Below, piece after piece: positions 13,431 through 19,778 of a stretch of 19,778 bases of DNA. The notes under the pieces were generated by a model. The model made no database searches, was not told where the DNA came from, and worked only from the letters and a program-made list of their open reading frames with translations. Positions within the stretch are counted from its first letter, which is position 1. Every line of letters starts with the position of its first letter. The stretch comes from JBGPRB01 sp964422155 (GTDB taxonomy: Bacteria; Chloroflexota; Dehalococcoidia; Dehalococcoidales; RBG-16-60-22). Both the position numbers and the translations under genes were made by a program. The stretch covers positions 1-19,778 of the forward strand of contig CAYQZZ010000039.1 of the NCBI GenBank assembly GCA_964422155.1. Direction: 5' to 3'.

Positions 13431-14699
13431 TCAAACGTTTAATTTTATTAACCACCCCCTCACCATCCCCTCCTCCTCTTTCCTGCTTGTCACTTTCCCG
13501 TCCAGCCGTGCCTCTCTTAGACGCTGTAAGAACTCTTTAATCCTAGGCCCCTTCGGGACGCCCAGCGTTTTCAGGTCTTCGCCGGTGAGGGCGGGATTGA
13601 CGTGTCTCAGGACGTTCAGGTAAAGCTCGATGTGCTCGGTCACTGTTTCCGAGCCAGCCCCGAGTGAGCCAGCGGAAAGGACCGTCAAACTATAGCCGTG
13701 CAGGAAGTCGTAGACGACGCTCGGTGCTAAACCCAGTGTGGATAGCTCCTTCATTTTACCTTTTATGGCTAAAGTATCCCGAAGCGCCTGTGCCGTTGCT
13801 TTCGGGAGCCTGAGATATGAAATCAGCTTATCGGTCTCCTTGACGGTCAGGCGGTAGCACAGCAACGCCAGGTAGAGCTGCGGGTTCGGTTCATCCGGCA
13901 GGCACCGCTCACGTGCCGCGGCGAATGTTTCCGCCAGCCAGTCGTCTCCCTTCAATGATGGGTGCAGTTTGGCCAGCACGCCGAGCTCACCGGCCCGCTG
14001 GAGCGCTTTCTCCGGCAGCTCTTCCTTCAGGACAAGCTCCAACTCATGGCGGATGCGGTCGCCGCTGATGGTGCCCAGCATATCTATGTCTCTCTCGATG
14101 AGCACGAGAGTCATCGGGTCTATCCGAAAGCCCAGTCGCTGCTCGTAGCGCAGGGCGCGCCAGATACGCGTGGCGTCGTCCGTGAAGCTTTTGTCGTGGA
14201 GCACCCGCACCAGCCCCTTTTTTATATCCTGCCTGCCGTCGTAGGGGTCGATAAGTTCCCCGTAGTGGCGGGGGTTAAGCCCGATAGCCATGGCATTGAC
14301 GGTAAAATCGCGCCGGGCGAGGTCATCGCCGATGGTGCCGGGTTTCACCGTGGGCAGCGCGCCGGGTCGGGCATAGGTCTCGGCGCGGGCCGTAGCCAGG
14401 TCGACGCTCCTTCTTCTCCACTGGAGTTTAGCCGTACCGAAGCGGGGGTGGGTGGTGACGTTAGCCTGGTTGACTTGTGCTATTTCCTGCGCTAGCTTGA
14501 TGGCGTCCCCCTCGACCACTAAATCGAGGTCGTAGTTGTTCCGTTCCAGGAGAAGGTCGCGCACTACCCCGCCGACCAGGTAGAGGCGCTGCTGCTGTTT
14601 CTCGGCTATATCGCCGGCCTTCCTTATAAAGTCGATAAGGTCGGCGGGCAGGTGTTCCTTTATACTCCTGGCTAAATTGATGGTTTCCGGCGTACTCAT
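13431..14699 (-). CDS. cca: CCA tRNA nucleotidyltransferase / poly(A) polymerase family protein
   Basis: A class II nucleotidyltransferase of 422 residues that adds CCA (or part of it) to tRNA 3' ends. It has LVGGVVRDLLL (41-51), the metal-binding DxD in NYDLDLVVEGDA (D57, D59), the RRDFTVNAMA motif (128-137), and PYDGRQDIKKG. The neck carries FTDDATRIWRALRYEQRLGF and GDRIRHELELVL, which read the incoming base. The C-terminal 200 residues are helical and less conserved. Sequence alone does not separate a full CCA-adding enzyme from an A-adding enzyme or poly(A) polymerase; a partner gene would be needed for the split type, and none is in the window. No Shine-Dalgarno is seen before ATG 14699, but TGCTATACT ends 10 nt upstream. 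It is divergent from the UPF0200 kinase. Confidence 0.92.
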   Translation of the reverse strand: MSTPETINLARSIKEHLPADLIDFIRKAGDIAEKQQQRLYLVGGVVRDLLLERNNYDLDLVVEGDAIKLAQEIAQVNQANVTTHPRFGTAKLQWRRRSVDLATARAETYARPGALPTVKPGTIGDDLARRDFTVNAMAIGLNPRHYGELIDPYDGRQDIKKGLVRVLHDKSFTDDATRIWRALRYEQRLGFRIDPMTLVLIERDIDMLGTISGDRIRHELELVLKEELPEKALQRAGELGVLAKLHPSLKGDDWLAETFAAARERCLPDEPNPQLYLALLCYRLTVKETDKLISYLRLPKATAQALRDTLAIKGKMKELSTLGLAPSVVYDFLHGYSLTVLSAGSLGAGSETVTEHIELYLNVLRHVNPALTGEDLKTLGVPKGPRIKEFLQRLREARLDGKVTSRKEEEGMVRGWLIKLNV

Positions 14700-14709
14700 T
14701 ATACCAAGT

Positions 14710-14718
14710 AGTATAGCA
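14710..14718 (-). promoter_or_regulatory. Extended -10 promoter of cca, nearly leaderless
   Basis: On the reverse strand TGC-TATACT (14718-14710) is 10 nt before ATG 14699. A start about 7 nt after the box leaves a leader of roughly 3 nt and no room for a Shine-Dalgarno. No -35 match is seen. Confidence 0.55.
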
Positions 14719-14723
14719 TAACG

Positions 14724-14753
14724 TTGTTATTTTCGGGGATAACCGCTTATAAT
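14724..14753 (+). promoter_or_regulatory. Promoter of the UPF0200 kinase gene, predicted leaderless
   Basis: TTGTTA (14724-14729) and TATAAT (14748-14753) are 18 nt apart. The -10 overlaps the first in-frame ATG (14752) and ends 7 nt before the second ATG (14761), so the message should begin at or next to 14761. This box decides the start codon chosen for the gene. It also lies back to back with the cca promoter. Confidence 0.65.
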
Positions 14754-14760
14754 GAACCAT

Positions 14761-15303
14761 ATGAAAGTCGTCTCGATTGTCGGTATGACTGGCTCAGGAA
14801 AATCAGAGGTCGCCAGGATTTTCAGCGATAAGGTTTTTACCACAGTAAGGTTCGGCGACATTACCGATGAGGAAGTTAAAAAGCAGGGCCTGAAGCTAAC
14901 TGAAGAGAATGAGCGCCCGGTCAGGGAGCGTATCAGAAAAGAGCACGGCATGGCAGCTTACGCTAAACTGAGCCTCCCCCGCATCGATGCTGCCCTGAAG
15001 ACCTCCAATGTGGTGGTGGACGGGCTTTATTCCTGGGAGGAGTATATTTTCCTCAAAGACCATTACGGGGACGATTTTATCGTCGTGGCGGTGTGGTCGC
15101 CGCCGAAATCCAGGTATGCCCGACTGGGCAGCCGTAAGATACGTCCGCTGACGCCTGAAGAAGCCGCCGGCCGTGATAGCGCCGAAATCGAGAACCTCAA
15201 CAAGGGCGGGCCGATTGCTATGGCTGATTTTACTATCTTCAACGAATCGTCGCTGAGCGACATGAAGCGACAGGTAGAAAGGATTATCGATAGTCTAAAA
15301 TGA
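14761..15303 (+). CDS. P-loop nucleotide kinase of the UPF0200 type
   Basis: A 180-residue P-loop protein starting MKVVSIVGMTGSGKSEVAR, with Walker A G8-S15. The FGDITDEEVKKQGLKLTEEN segment and the IRKEHGMAAYAKL helix resemble the archaeal UPF0200 family, a set of dephospho-CoA-kinase/adenylate-kinase-like proteins without an assigned reaction. VVVDGLYSWEEYIFLK is the Walker-B-like strand, and RLGSRKIRPLTPEE is the lid region. I place the start at ATG 14761, not 14752, because the TATAAT box covers the earlier ATG and family members begin right at this strand. The stop overlaps the deaminase start (ATGA), so the two are co-translated. That context suggests a role in deoxynucleotide metabolism (inference). 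Family assignment is by eye. Confidence 0.82.
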   Translation: MKVVSIVGMTGSGKSEVARIFSDKVFTTVRFGDITDEEVKKQGLKLTEENERPVRERIRKEHGMAAYAKLSLPRIDAALKTSNVVVDGLYSWEEYIFLKDHYGDDFIVVAVWSPPKSRYARLGSRKIRPLTPEEAAGRDSAEIENLNKGGPIAMADFTIFNESSLSDMKRQVERIIDSLK

Positions 15304-15785
15304 CGGACATAAGAAAGCGACTGGATATTGATGAATATTTCCTGAAAATCGCCTCGGTGGTGGCCGAGCGTTCCACCTGCCGGCGGCATCATATAGGGGC
15401 GGTGGCGGTAAAAAATAAGCACATACTGACTACCGGTTATAGCGGGGCGCCGGCCGGTGCTAAAGACTGCCTTGAGCTCGGCTGCCTGCGTGACGAACTG
15501 GGCATAGCATCGGGGACAAGGCAGGAGATATGCCGCGCCATTCACGCCGAGCAGAATGTGATTATCCAGGCGGGCCTTCACGGCGTCAGCCTCGGGGGGA
15601 GCACTGTCTACTGCACGCACACGCCCTGCGTTCTCTGCGCCAAGATGCTGGTTAATGCCAGGATAGCCCGCTTCGTCAGCTTCGGTAAGTATAACGACGA
15701 TACCTTTATCGAGCTTTTCAAGGAAGCCGGCATCAAAGTCGATATCAGGGACAGGCCTTCGGCACAGATAACGTTTCTGGATTAG
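15300..15785 (+). CDS. dCMP deaminase-like zinc deaminase
   Basis: A cytidine/deoxycytidylate deaminase family protein of 161 residues. The zinc site is H82-A83-E84 (IHAEQN) with C110 and C113 (TPCVLCAK); E84 is the proton shuttle. The insert GYSGAPAGAKDCLELGCLRDELGI between the first strands and the HAE motif is typical of dCMP deaminases and ComE-type relatives rather than free cytidine deaminases. It would convert dCMP to dUMP for dTMP synthesis, in the cytoplasm. ATG 15300 overlaps the kinase stop (ATGA). The next gene on the right is convergent, with a palindromic repeat between them. Confidence 0.9.
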   Translation: MTDIRKRLDIDEYFLKIASVVAERSTCRRHHIGAVAVKNKHILTTGYSGAPAGAKDCLELGCLRDELGIASGTRQEICRAIHAEQNVIIQAGLHGVSLGGSTVYCTHTPCVLCAKMLVNARIARFVSFGKYNDDTFIELFKEAGIKVDIRDRPSAQITFLD

Positions 15786-15791
15786 GATAAT

Positions 15792-15865
15792 TGTCATTCC
15801 GTACTTGATACGGAATCCAGGCGGGGAGGGTGAGGGGCGGATTCTTCACTGCGTTCAGAATGACA
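15792..15865. repeat. Palindromic repeat of the TGTCATTC family
   Basis: A 74-bp element that starts TGTCATTCC (15792-15800) and ends CAGAATGACA (15856-15865). It includes a perfect hairpin ATTCCGTA-CTTGA-TACGGAAT near the left end. Its right end, GGATTCTTC-N7-TCAGAATGACA (15839-15865), matches 4172-4198. It lies between convergent genes. Confidence 0.72.
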
Positions 15866-15872
15866 ACGGAAA

Positions 15873-16814
15873 CTAGCGCTTTCTCTTTATCGCTTCACGT
15901 ACAGCAACGGCAATATCTTTGGACGTCAGGCCATATTTTGCCAGCAGTTCCGCCGGTTTGCCGGACATGCCGAATTTATCCTTTATCGCCACGAATTCCA
16001 TCGGCACTGGATAATTTTTGGCGATAACACGGGCGACCATGCTGCCCAGTCCGCCGTGCTCCTGGTGCTCCTCGGCGGTCACGATGGCGCCGGTCTCCTC
16101 GGCAGCTTTGACGATAGCCGCTTCATCGATTGGCTTGACGGTGGACATGTTCAGTACCCGGCCGTCGATACCTTCTTTAGCCAGTTCGGCGGCAGCTTCC
16201 AGCGCCGGGGCTACCATAACGCCGATAGCTATCACCGTAACATCGTTACCCGGTCTCATGGTGACCGCCTTGCCGATTTCAAAGTGGTAGCTATTATCAT
16301 AGACCAGCGGCAACTTACCGCGAACTAGCCGGACATAGCAGGGGCCTTTGAGAGATGCTACAGCTCTTATCGCCTGCGCAGTCTCGATGGCATCGGCGGG
16401 TACGATAACCGTAAAGCCTGGTAGAGAGCAGATGAGTGCCAGGTCTTCGAGTGCCTGGTGCGAGGCGCCGTCCTCGCCGACAGTCAGGCCGCTGTGTGTC
16501 GGCACTATTTTCACGTTGAGCCGTGCCTGCGCTACCGATACGCGAATCTGGTCGAAGCAGCGTCCGGGGGCAAAGACGGCGAAGGTGCTGGCGAAGGGTA
16601 TCTTGCCCGTGGCAGCCAGGCCGGCGGCAATGCCTATCATGTTTTGCTCGGCGATGCCTACCTCGAAGAAGCGCTCCGGGAATTCCTTCTTGAAATACTG
16701 TGTCATCGTCGATGGAGAAAGGTCGGCGTCCAGCACCACGATGTCCGGGTTTTCCCGGCCCAGTTCCACCAGCGTTTTGCCGTATATCTCTCTCGGGGCA
16801 ATTTCTTCAGCCAC
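15873..16814 (-). CDS. tktC: Transketolase, C-terminal subunit
   Basis: The pyrimidine-binding and C-terminal half of a split transketolase, 313 residues. The key catalytic Glu is E56 in EVGIAEQNMIGIAAGLA. It also has FAVFAPGRCFDQIRVSVA, HSGLTVGEDGASHQALEDLAL, and the C-terminal domain (VTAEEHQEHGGLGSMVARV, DKFGMSGKPAELLAKYGL). The start is GTG 16814, 2 nt after the tktN stop, with AAAGGAG about 11 nt upstream; the pair is co-translated. With TktN it forms a cytoplasmic TPP enzyme that moves two-carbon ketol units in the non-oxidative pentose phosphate pathway. A 1-deoxyxylulose-5-phosphate synthase is excluded, because that enzyme is a single longer chain. Confidence 0.96.
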   Translation of the reverse strand: MAEEIAPREIYGKTLVELGRENPDIVVLDADLSPSTMTQYFKKEFPERFFEVGIAEQNMIGIAAGLAATGKIPFASTFAVFAPGRCFDQIRVSVAQARLNVKIVPTHSGLTVGEDGASHQALEDLALICSLPGFTVIVPADAIETAQAIRAVASLKGPCYVRLVRGKLPLVYDNSYHFEIGKAVTMRPGNDVTVIAIGVMVAPALEAAAELAKEGIDGRVLNMSTVKPIDEAAIVKAAEETGAIVTAEEHQEHGGLGSMVARVIAKNYPVPMEFVAIKDKFGMSGKPAELLAKYGLTSKDIAVAVREAIKRKR

Positions 16815-16816
16815 GG

Positions 16817-17695
16817 TTATGCCAGCTCCTTTAAAGCTTTTTCCAGCTGCTCGGCGTTGGGTGCTTTGCCGTGAAAATCGACGTTGTTCTCCATAAAGCT
16901 GACCCCCTTGCCTTTAACGGTATGGGCGATGATGACGGCGGGTTGCCCCCTGACTTTTTGCGCTTTTTTAAGGGCGTCCAGAAGCTGGGTTAAATCATGC
17001 CCGTCGATATCCGTGACGTGCCAGCCGAAAGACTCCCATTTTTTGTTCAAGGGGTCGAGGTTCATGATATCGCGATTGAATCCGCTCAACTGGATGCCGT
17101 TGTTGTCCACGATGGCTGTCAGATTGTCCACCTTGAAATGGGCGGCGGACATCGCCGCTTCCCAGGTCTGCCCCTCGTCGCACTCACCGTCGCTGAGCAG
17201 GGCATAGACGCGGAAGCTCTGCGAGTTCAATCGCCCCGCCAGAGCCACGCCGATAGCGAAGGATAACCCCTGCCCCAGGCTCCCTGACGACATCTCCACT
17301 CCCGGCGTGGCGGTGCGGTCGGCATGTCCCTGTAAATGGCTATCGAGCTGCCGCAGGGTGGCCAGTTCGGACTTGGGGAAGTAGCCGCACTCGGCCAGGA
17401 CAGAGTAGAGAACCGGGGCGGCATGTCCCTTGCTCAGGATGAATCTGTCCCTGTCCTTCCACTGCGGGTCGGACGGCTTATGCCGCAGTATCCTCCAGAA
17501 AAGTGTGGTGAGAATCTCCACGGCCGATAGCGAGCCGCCGGGATGGCCGCTGCCGGCTTTGCCTATCATCGTGACGATATCACGGCGCAATCTTTTGGCG
17601 ACTGCCTTGAGGTCTTCGTTTGAAGAAAAAACCCCGGCTTTTAAATTATCTGCCGAGGTTTTTAACGATGAATTATCAAACTCAGGTGGTGTCAT
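16817..17695 (-). CDS. tktN: Transketolase, N-terminal subunit
   Basis: The TPP-pyrophosphate-binding half, 292 residues. It shows GKAGSGHPGGSLSAVE, SKGHAAPVLYSVLAECGYF, LQGHAD, EMSSGSLGQGLSFAIGVALA, and the metal/TPP motif SDGECDEGQTWEA...VDNNGIQ, where the first Gly of GDG is Ser. The first 25 or so residues, before NEDLKAVAKRLRRDI, are a non-conserved extension. ATG 17695 has no Shine-Dalgarno but a TATAAT box ends 12 nt upstream, giving a leader of about 5 nt. It is the first gene of tktN-tktC, with the ZIP transporter upstream on the same strand 58 bp away. Its cofactor is the ThiL product. Confidence 0.96.
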   Translation of the reverse strand: MTPPEFDNSSLKTSADNLKAGVFSSNEDLKAVAKRLRRDIVTMIGKAGSGHPGGSLSAVEILTTLFWRILRHKPSDPQWKDRDRFILSKGHAAPVLYSVLAECGYFPKSELATLRQLDSHLQGHADRTATPGVEMSSGSLGQGLSFAIGVALAGRLNSQSFRVYALLSDGECDEGQTWEAAMSAAHFKVDNLTAIVDNNGIQLSGFNRDIMNLDPLNKKWESFGWHVTDIDGHDLTQLLDALKKAQKVRGQPAVIIAHTVKGKGVSFMENNVDFHGKAPNAEQLEKALKELA

Positions 17696-17707
17696 AACTG
17701 TGATTAC

Positions 17708-17737
17708 ATTATACTATGCGGGAGAATATCAAGTCCA
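17708..17737 (-). promoter_or_regulatory. Promoter of tktNC, short leader
   Basis: On the reverse strand TGGACT (17737-17732) and TATAAT (17713-17708) are 18 nt apart. The box ends 12 nt before ATG 17695, so the leader is about 5 nt with no Shine-Dalgarno. Confidence 0.55.
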
Positions 17738-17753
17738 TACTGGTAGGGCTGAC

Positions 17754-18578
17754 CTATCGTATCAGGAATATACTCAGTGCCATCATAACCATACCGGTCA
17801 CCACACCTATAATCACCAGGTGCTCCTTGCCGTATAAATGTGCCATCGGCAGAATTTCATCCAGGCTGATATAGACCATGATGCCGGCGGCAAAGGCAAG
17901 GAGGGTATATATCACGGTCGGTGTCAGAAAATTGAAGAGGACGGCATAGCCTATGATGGCGCCTACCGGCTCGGCCAGTCCGGCGGCGAAAGAGTAAAGG
18001 AAAGCCCGCCCGCGGGAGCCCGTAGCTTCCCAGATAGGTATGGACACGCTAATTCCCTCGGGGATATTATGGAGGGCAATGGCAATGGCTACGAGTAAGC
18101 CGAAAGCTCGGTCCCCGGTGATGCCACTGCTGAACACCGCTAGCCCTTCGGGGAAGTTATGTATGGCGATGCCTATGGCCGTAAGCATACCGGCACGCAT
18201 AAGGTACGAACGTTGTTCTTTTTGTCCGCGGCGATATCTTAGGCGGTGAGGAGACAGGTTGGCTTCAGCAGGGGCATCCGATGGCACCTCAACATGCTCC
18301 TGTTTATACTCATGAGGAATCAGCATATCCAGTACCGCAATAAACGCAATTCCGATGAAAAATCCCAAATTGGCAGTAACAAAACCCACCTTGTCAAAAG
18401 CCTGATGGAGCAACTCGGCAAATGAAATATAGAGCATGACACCGGCCGAGAAGCCGAGGATTAGAGACATGTGCTTGATTTCAGGCTTACGTATGAAATA
18501 CGCGATGGCACTACCTATCCCGGTAGATAGCCCTGCCAGCAGGGTCAGCAGAAGTGCAAAGGATACATTACTTGGCAT
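17754..18578 (-). CDS. ZIP-family divalent metal transporter (ZupT/GufA-like)
   Basis: A polytopic membrane protein of 274 residues with about eight hydrophobic segments. The transport-site signatures are H140-N-F-P-E144 and H170-N-I-P-E174 in the fourth and fifth segments, as in bacterial ZupT. A hydrophilic loop at about 91-125, rich in His, Glu and Arg, separates the third and fourth segments. AEPVGAIIGYAVL matches the conserved sixth segment. It would import zinc, iron or manganese. ATG 18578 has no Shine-Dalgarno; a TATAAT box ends 16 nt upstream. It lies alone between accC and tktN, all on the minus strand, with a possible terminator before it and a separate promoter after it. The metal cannot be told. 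Confidence 0.93.
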   Translation of the reverse strand: MPSNVSFALLLTLLAGLSTGIGSAIAYFIRKPEIKHMSLILGFSAGVMLYISFAELLHQAFDKVGFVTANLGFFIGIAFIAVLDMLIPHEYKQEHVEVPSDAPAEANLSPHRLRYRRGQKEQRSYLMRAGMLTAIGIAIHNFPEGLAVFSSGITGDRAFGLLVAIAIALHNIPEGISVSIPIWEATGSRGRAFLYSFAAGLAEPVGAIIGYAVLFNFLTPTVIYTLLAFAAGIMVYISLDEILPMAHLYGKEHLVIIGVVTGMVMMALSIFLIR

Positions 18579-18594
18579 GGGTTTACTGTTCTGG

Positions 18595-18623
18595 ATTATA
18601 CAATGACGGTAATTGTAAGTCTA
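18595..18623 (-). promoter_or_regulatory. Promoter of the ZIP transporter
   Basis: On the reverse strand TAGACT (18623-18618) and TATAAT (18600-18595) are 17 nt apart. The leader would be about 9 nt, too short for a normal ribosome binding site, and none is seen. Confidence 0.55.
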
Positions 18624-18642
18624 TATCGTTTTAATTCTATCT

Positions 18643-18684
18643 AAAAAGTCTTCAGGCCTGTCTATCTGTATGCGATAGGGGCCT
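18643..18684 (-). terminator. Possible intrinsic terminator of the biotin carboxylase gene
   Basis: Just past the stop codon, the transcript can pair AGGCC with GGCCT and, inside that, CTATC with GATAG (5 bp each, with a bulge). Six bases later comes TTTTT (reverse strand, 18647-18643). The stem is interrupted, so strength is uncertain. Confidence 0.4.
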
Positions 18685-19778
18685 ATTTCTTCAATGCCTT
18701 TAACTGCTCGCGCACTTTGCTCACGATGTGCTGCTTCTCCACGAAATCCGTAGTATAGCGGCCTGTGCTGAATAGCGTATCCTCCAGTGCCATGCGGTGA
18801 AACGAAAGATTGGTTTCTATTCCTTCAATCCTCATTTCATTCAGGGCTCTTTTCATGCGTAATATAGCTTCATCCCTCGTCTTCCCCCATGCCATCAGTT
18901 TACAGAGCAGGGGGTCGTAGTAAAACGGGACCGTATAGCCCTCATATATTCCCTCGTCCACCCTCACGCCTAAACCGTGCGGCAGATGCAGGCCGGTTAT
19001 TTGCCCCGGACAGGGGAGAAAGTTGCGTGAGACATCCTCAGCCGTAATCCGGCATTCTATCGCCCATGCCTTGCGGTCTATTTCGTCCTGGGTATATGCC
19101 AGTTGCTCCCCGGCGGCGATTCTAATCTGTTCCTTGACGATGTCCACGTCGGTGACCAGTTCCGTGACACAGTGTTCCACCTGCAATCGCGTGTTTACCT
19201 CGTTGAAATAGAACTCCTGCGTCTCCGGGACGTAGAAGAACTCGACCGTCATCGCATTTACATAGCGCATGGCGAGGGCGATATCCAGAGCCACTGCGCC
19301 CATTTTCATCCTGAGATGCGGCGATAGAATATTGCAGGGGGCTTCTTCTATCAATTTTTGAAAGCGCCGCTGGATGGAGCAGTCCCGCTCGCCAAGGTGA
19401 ATGACATTGCCATGCTTATCCGCCAGCACCTGGAACTCGATATGCTTGATGTTGGGAAGTAACTTTTCGATGTAGAATGAGGATACGCCGAAGAGCTTGC
19501 GGCCTCTCCCTTCCACGGAGCGGACGGCATTTCCCAGTTCCTGCTGGTTACGGGCAATCGTCATACCGATGCCGCCGCCGCCCCCCGAAGGTTTGATGAC
19601 AACCGGATAGCCGATATTCTCGGCCACTTCCTGTATCTGAGTGAACCTCTCGCTCGTCGAGTCTGTCAGAGTCTGGTCGTAGCCCGGCACGATAGGGATA
19701 TTGAGAAGACTCATTAAGTGGCGGGCGGCGTGCTTCGGTTTCACTTTACGCATGGACTGACTGGGCGGGCCGATGAAA
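18683..19778 (-). CDS. Biotin carboxylase subunit (AccC/PycA type), N-terminus off the window
   Basis: The frame is open to the right edge. The first residues seen are FIGPPSQSM, which in this family lie about 110 residues in, so an internal ATG at 19753 is not the start. The rest, about 364 residues, is complete: the ATP-grasp Gly loop KPSGGGGGIGM, the conserved EFQVLADKHGNVIHLGERDCSIQRRFQKLIEEAP, the active-site FNEVNTRLQVEH, and the C-terminal domain (AIECRITAEDVSRNFLPCPGQI, YDPLLCKLMAWGKTRDEAI). Active-site Glu and Arg are kept. The usual VEHPVTE reads VEHCVTE. It carboxylates biotin with ATP and bicarbonate for acetyl-CoA, propionyl-CoA or pyruvate carboxylase; the partner subunits that would decide which are outside the window. 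Confidence 0.93.
   Translation of the reverse strand, partial: FIGPPSQSMRKVKPKHAARHLMSLLNIPIVPGYDQTLTDSTSERFTQIQEVAENIGYPVVIKPSGGGGGIGMTIARNQQELGNAVRSVEGRGRKLFGVSSFYIEKLLPNIKHIEFQVLADKHGNVIHLGERDCSIQRRFQKLIEEAPCNILSPHLRMKMGAVALDIALAMRYVNAMTVEFFYVPETQEFYFNEVNTRLQVEHCVTELVTDVDIVKEQIRIAAGEQLAYTQDEIDRKAWAIECRITAEDVSRNFLPCPGQITGLHLPHGLGVRVDEGIYEGYTVPFYYDPLLCKLMAWGKTRDEAILRMKRALNEMRIEGIETNLSFHRMALEDTLFSTGRYTTDFVEKQHIVSKVREQLKALKK

Noticed and set aside
13962..14495. A 177-codon plus-strand frame opposite cca
   Set aside because: Antisense shadow of the nucleotidyltransferase; no start signal or family motif.
15063..15797. A 244-codon minus-strand frame opposite the kinase and deaminase genes
   Set aside because: It is a long antisense shadow of two well-supported genes; the peptide has no family features.
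18683..19753. A complete short biotin carboxylase starting at ATG 19753
   Set aside because: The frame remains open upstream, and the residues there (FIGPPSQS) match the family, so the gene runs off the window.

Overview
The window looks like chromosome of a strictly anaerobic bacterium, most plausibly a Dehalococcoidia-type Chloroflexota. This is an inference from several things: a Gram-positive-sized SRP RNA with an Alu domain, a split transketolase, a rubrerythrin, two ferredoxin-nitroreductase fusions, a cytoplasmic molybdo/tungsto-oxidoreductase, an archaeal-like UPF0200 kinase, and palindromic intergenic repeats of the TGTCATTC and TCATTGCGAG types. No phylogenetic test was possible. 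I see no phage, IS transposase, CRISPR array, tRNA or 5S/16S/23S rRNA gene.

Layout. 1-1961 (-) is a molybdopterin oxidoreductase cut by the left edge. It is divergent from rsfS (+, 2120-2464), which seems to use a CTG start. A minus-strand run follows: thiL (5238-4240), a repeat, then hotdog thioesterase, HAD phosphatase and ndk (4074-2482). A metallophosphoesterase (5338-6069, +) is divergent from thiL. Next on the plus strand are a membrane-anchored protein and a TPR-like lipoprotein (6364-7696), the SRP RNA (about 7803-8073), rsmA/ksgA, a palindromic repeat, and ispE. A tight three-gene cluster (10013-12433) holds ferredoxin-nitroreductase, alpha/beta hydrolase and a second ferredoxin-nitroreductase; rubrerythrin follows. 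About 430 bp of nested repeats (13001-13430) separate it from a convergent CCA/poly(A) nucleotidyltransferase. That gene is divergent from a UPF0200-like kinase that overlaps a dCMP-deaminase-like gene. The remainder is on the minus strand: tktN-tktC, a ZIP metal transporter, and a biotin carboxylase cut by the right edge.

Functions are mostly housekeeping: translation (rsfS, rsmA, SRP RNA, cca), nucleotide supply (ndk, dCMP deaminase), thiamine diphosphate (thiL) and the TPP enzyme that uses it (transketolase), isoprenoid precursors (ispE), carboxylation (biotin carboxylase), and redox or oxygen defence (nitroreductases, rubrerythrin).

The most interesting signal is regulatory. Several first genes of transcription units (thiL, the metallophosphoesterase, the UPF0200 kinase, and probably cca and tktN) have a TATAAT-like box, often extended with TGn, 7-12 nt before the start codon and no Shine-Dalgarno. 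That predicts leaderless or near-leaderless mRNAs. Most internal genes have a good Shine-Dalgarno. I found no clear candidate for a wholly new multi-gene system. The nearest are the nitroreductase-hydrolase-nitroreductase cluster, the kinase-deaminase pair and the unrecognised membrane protein-lipoprotein pair.
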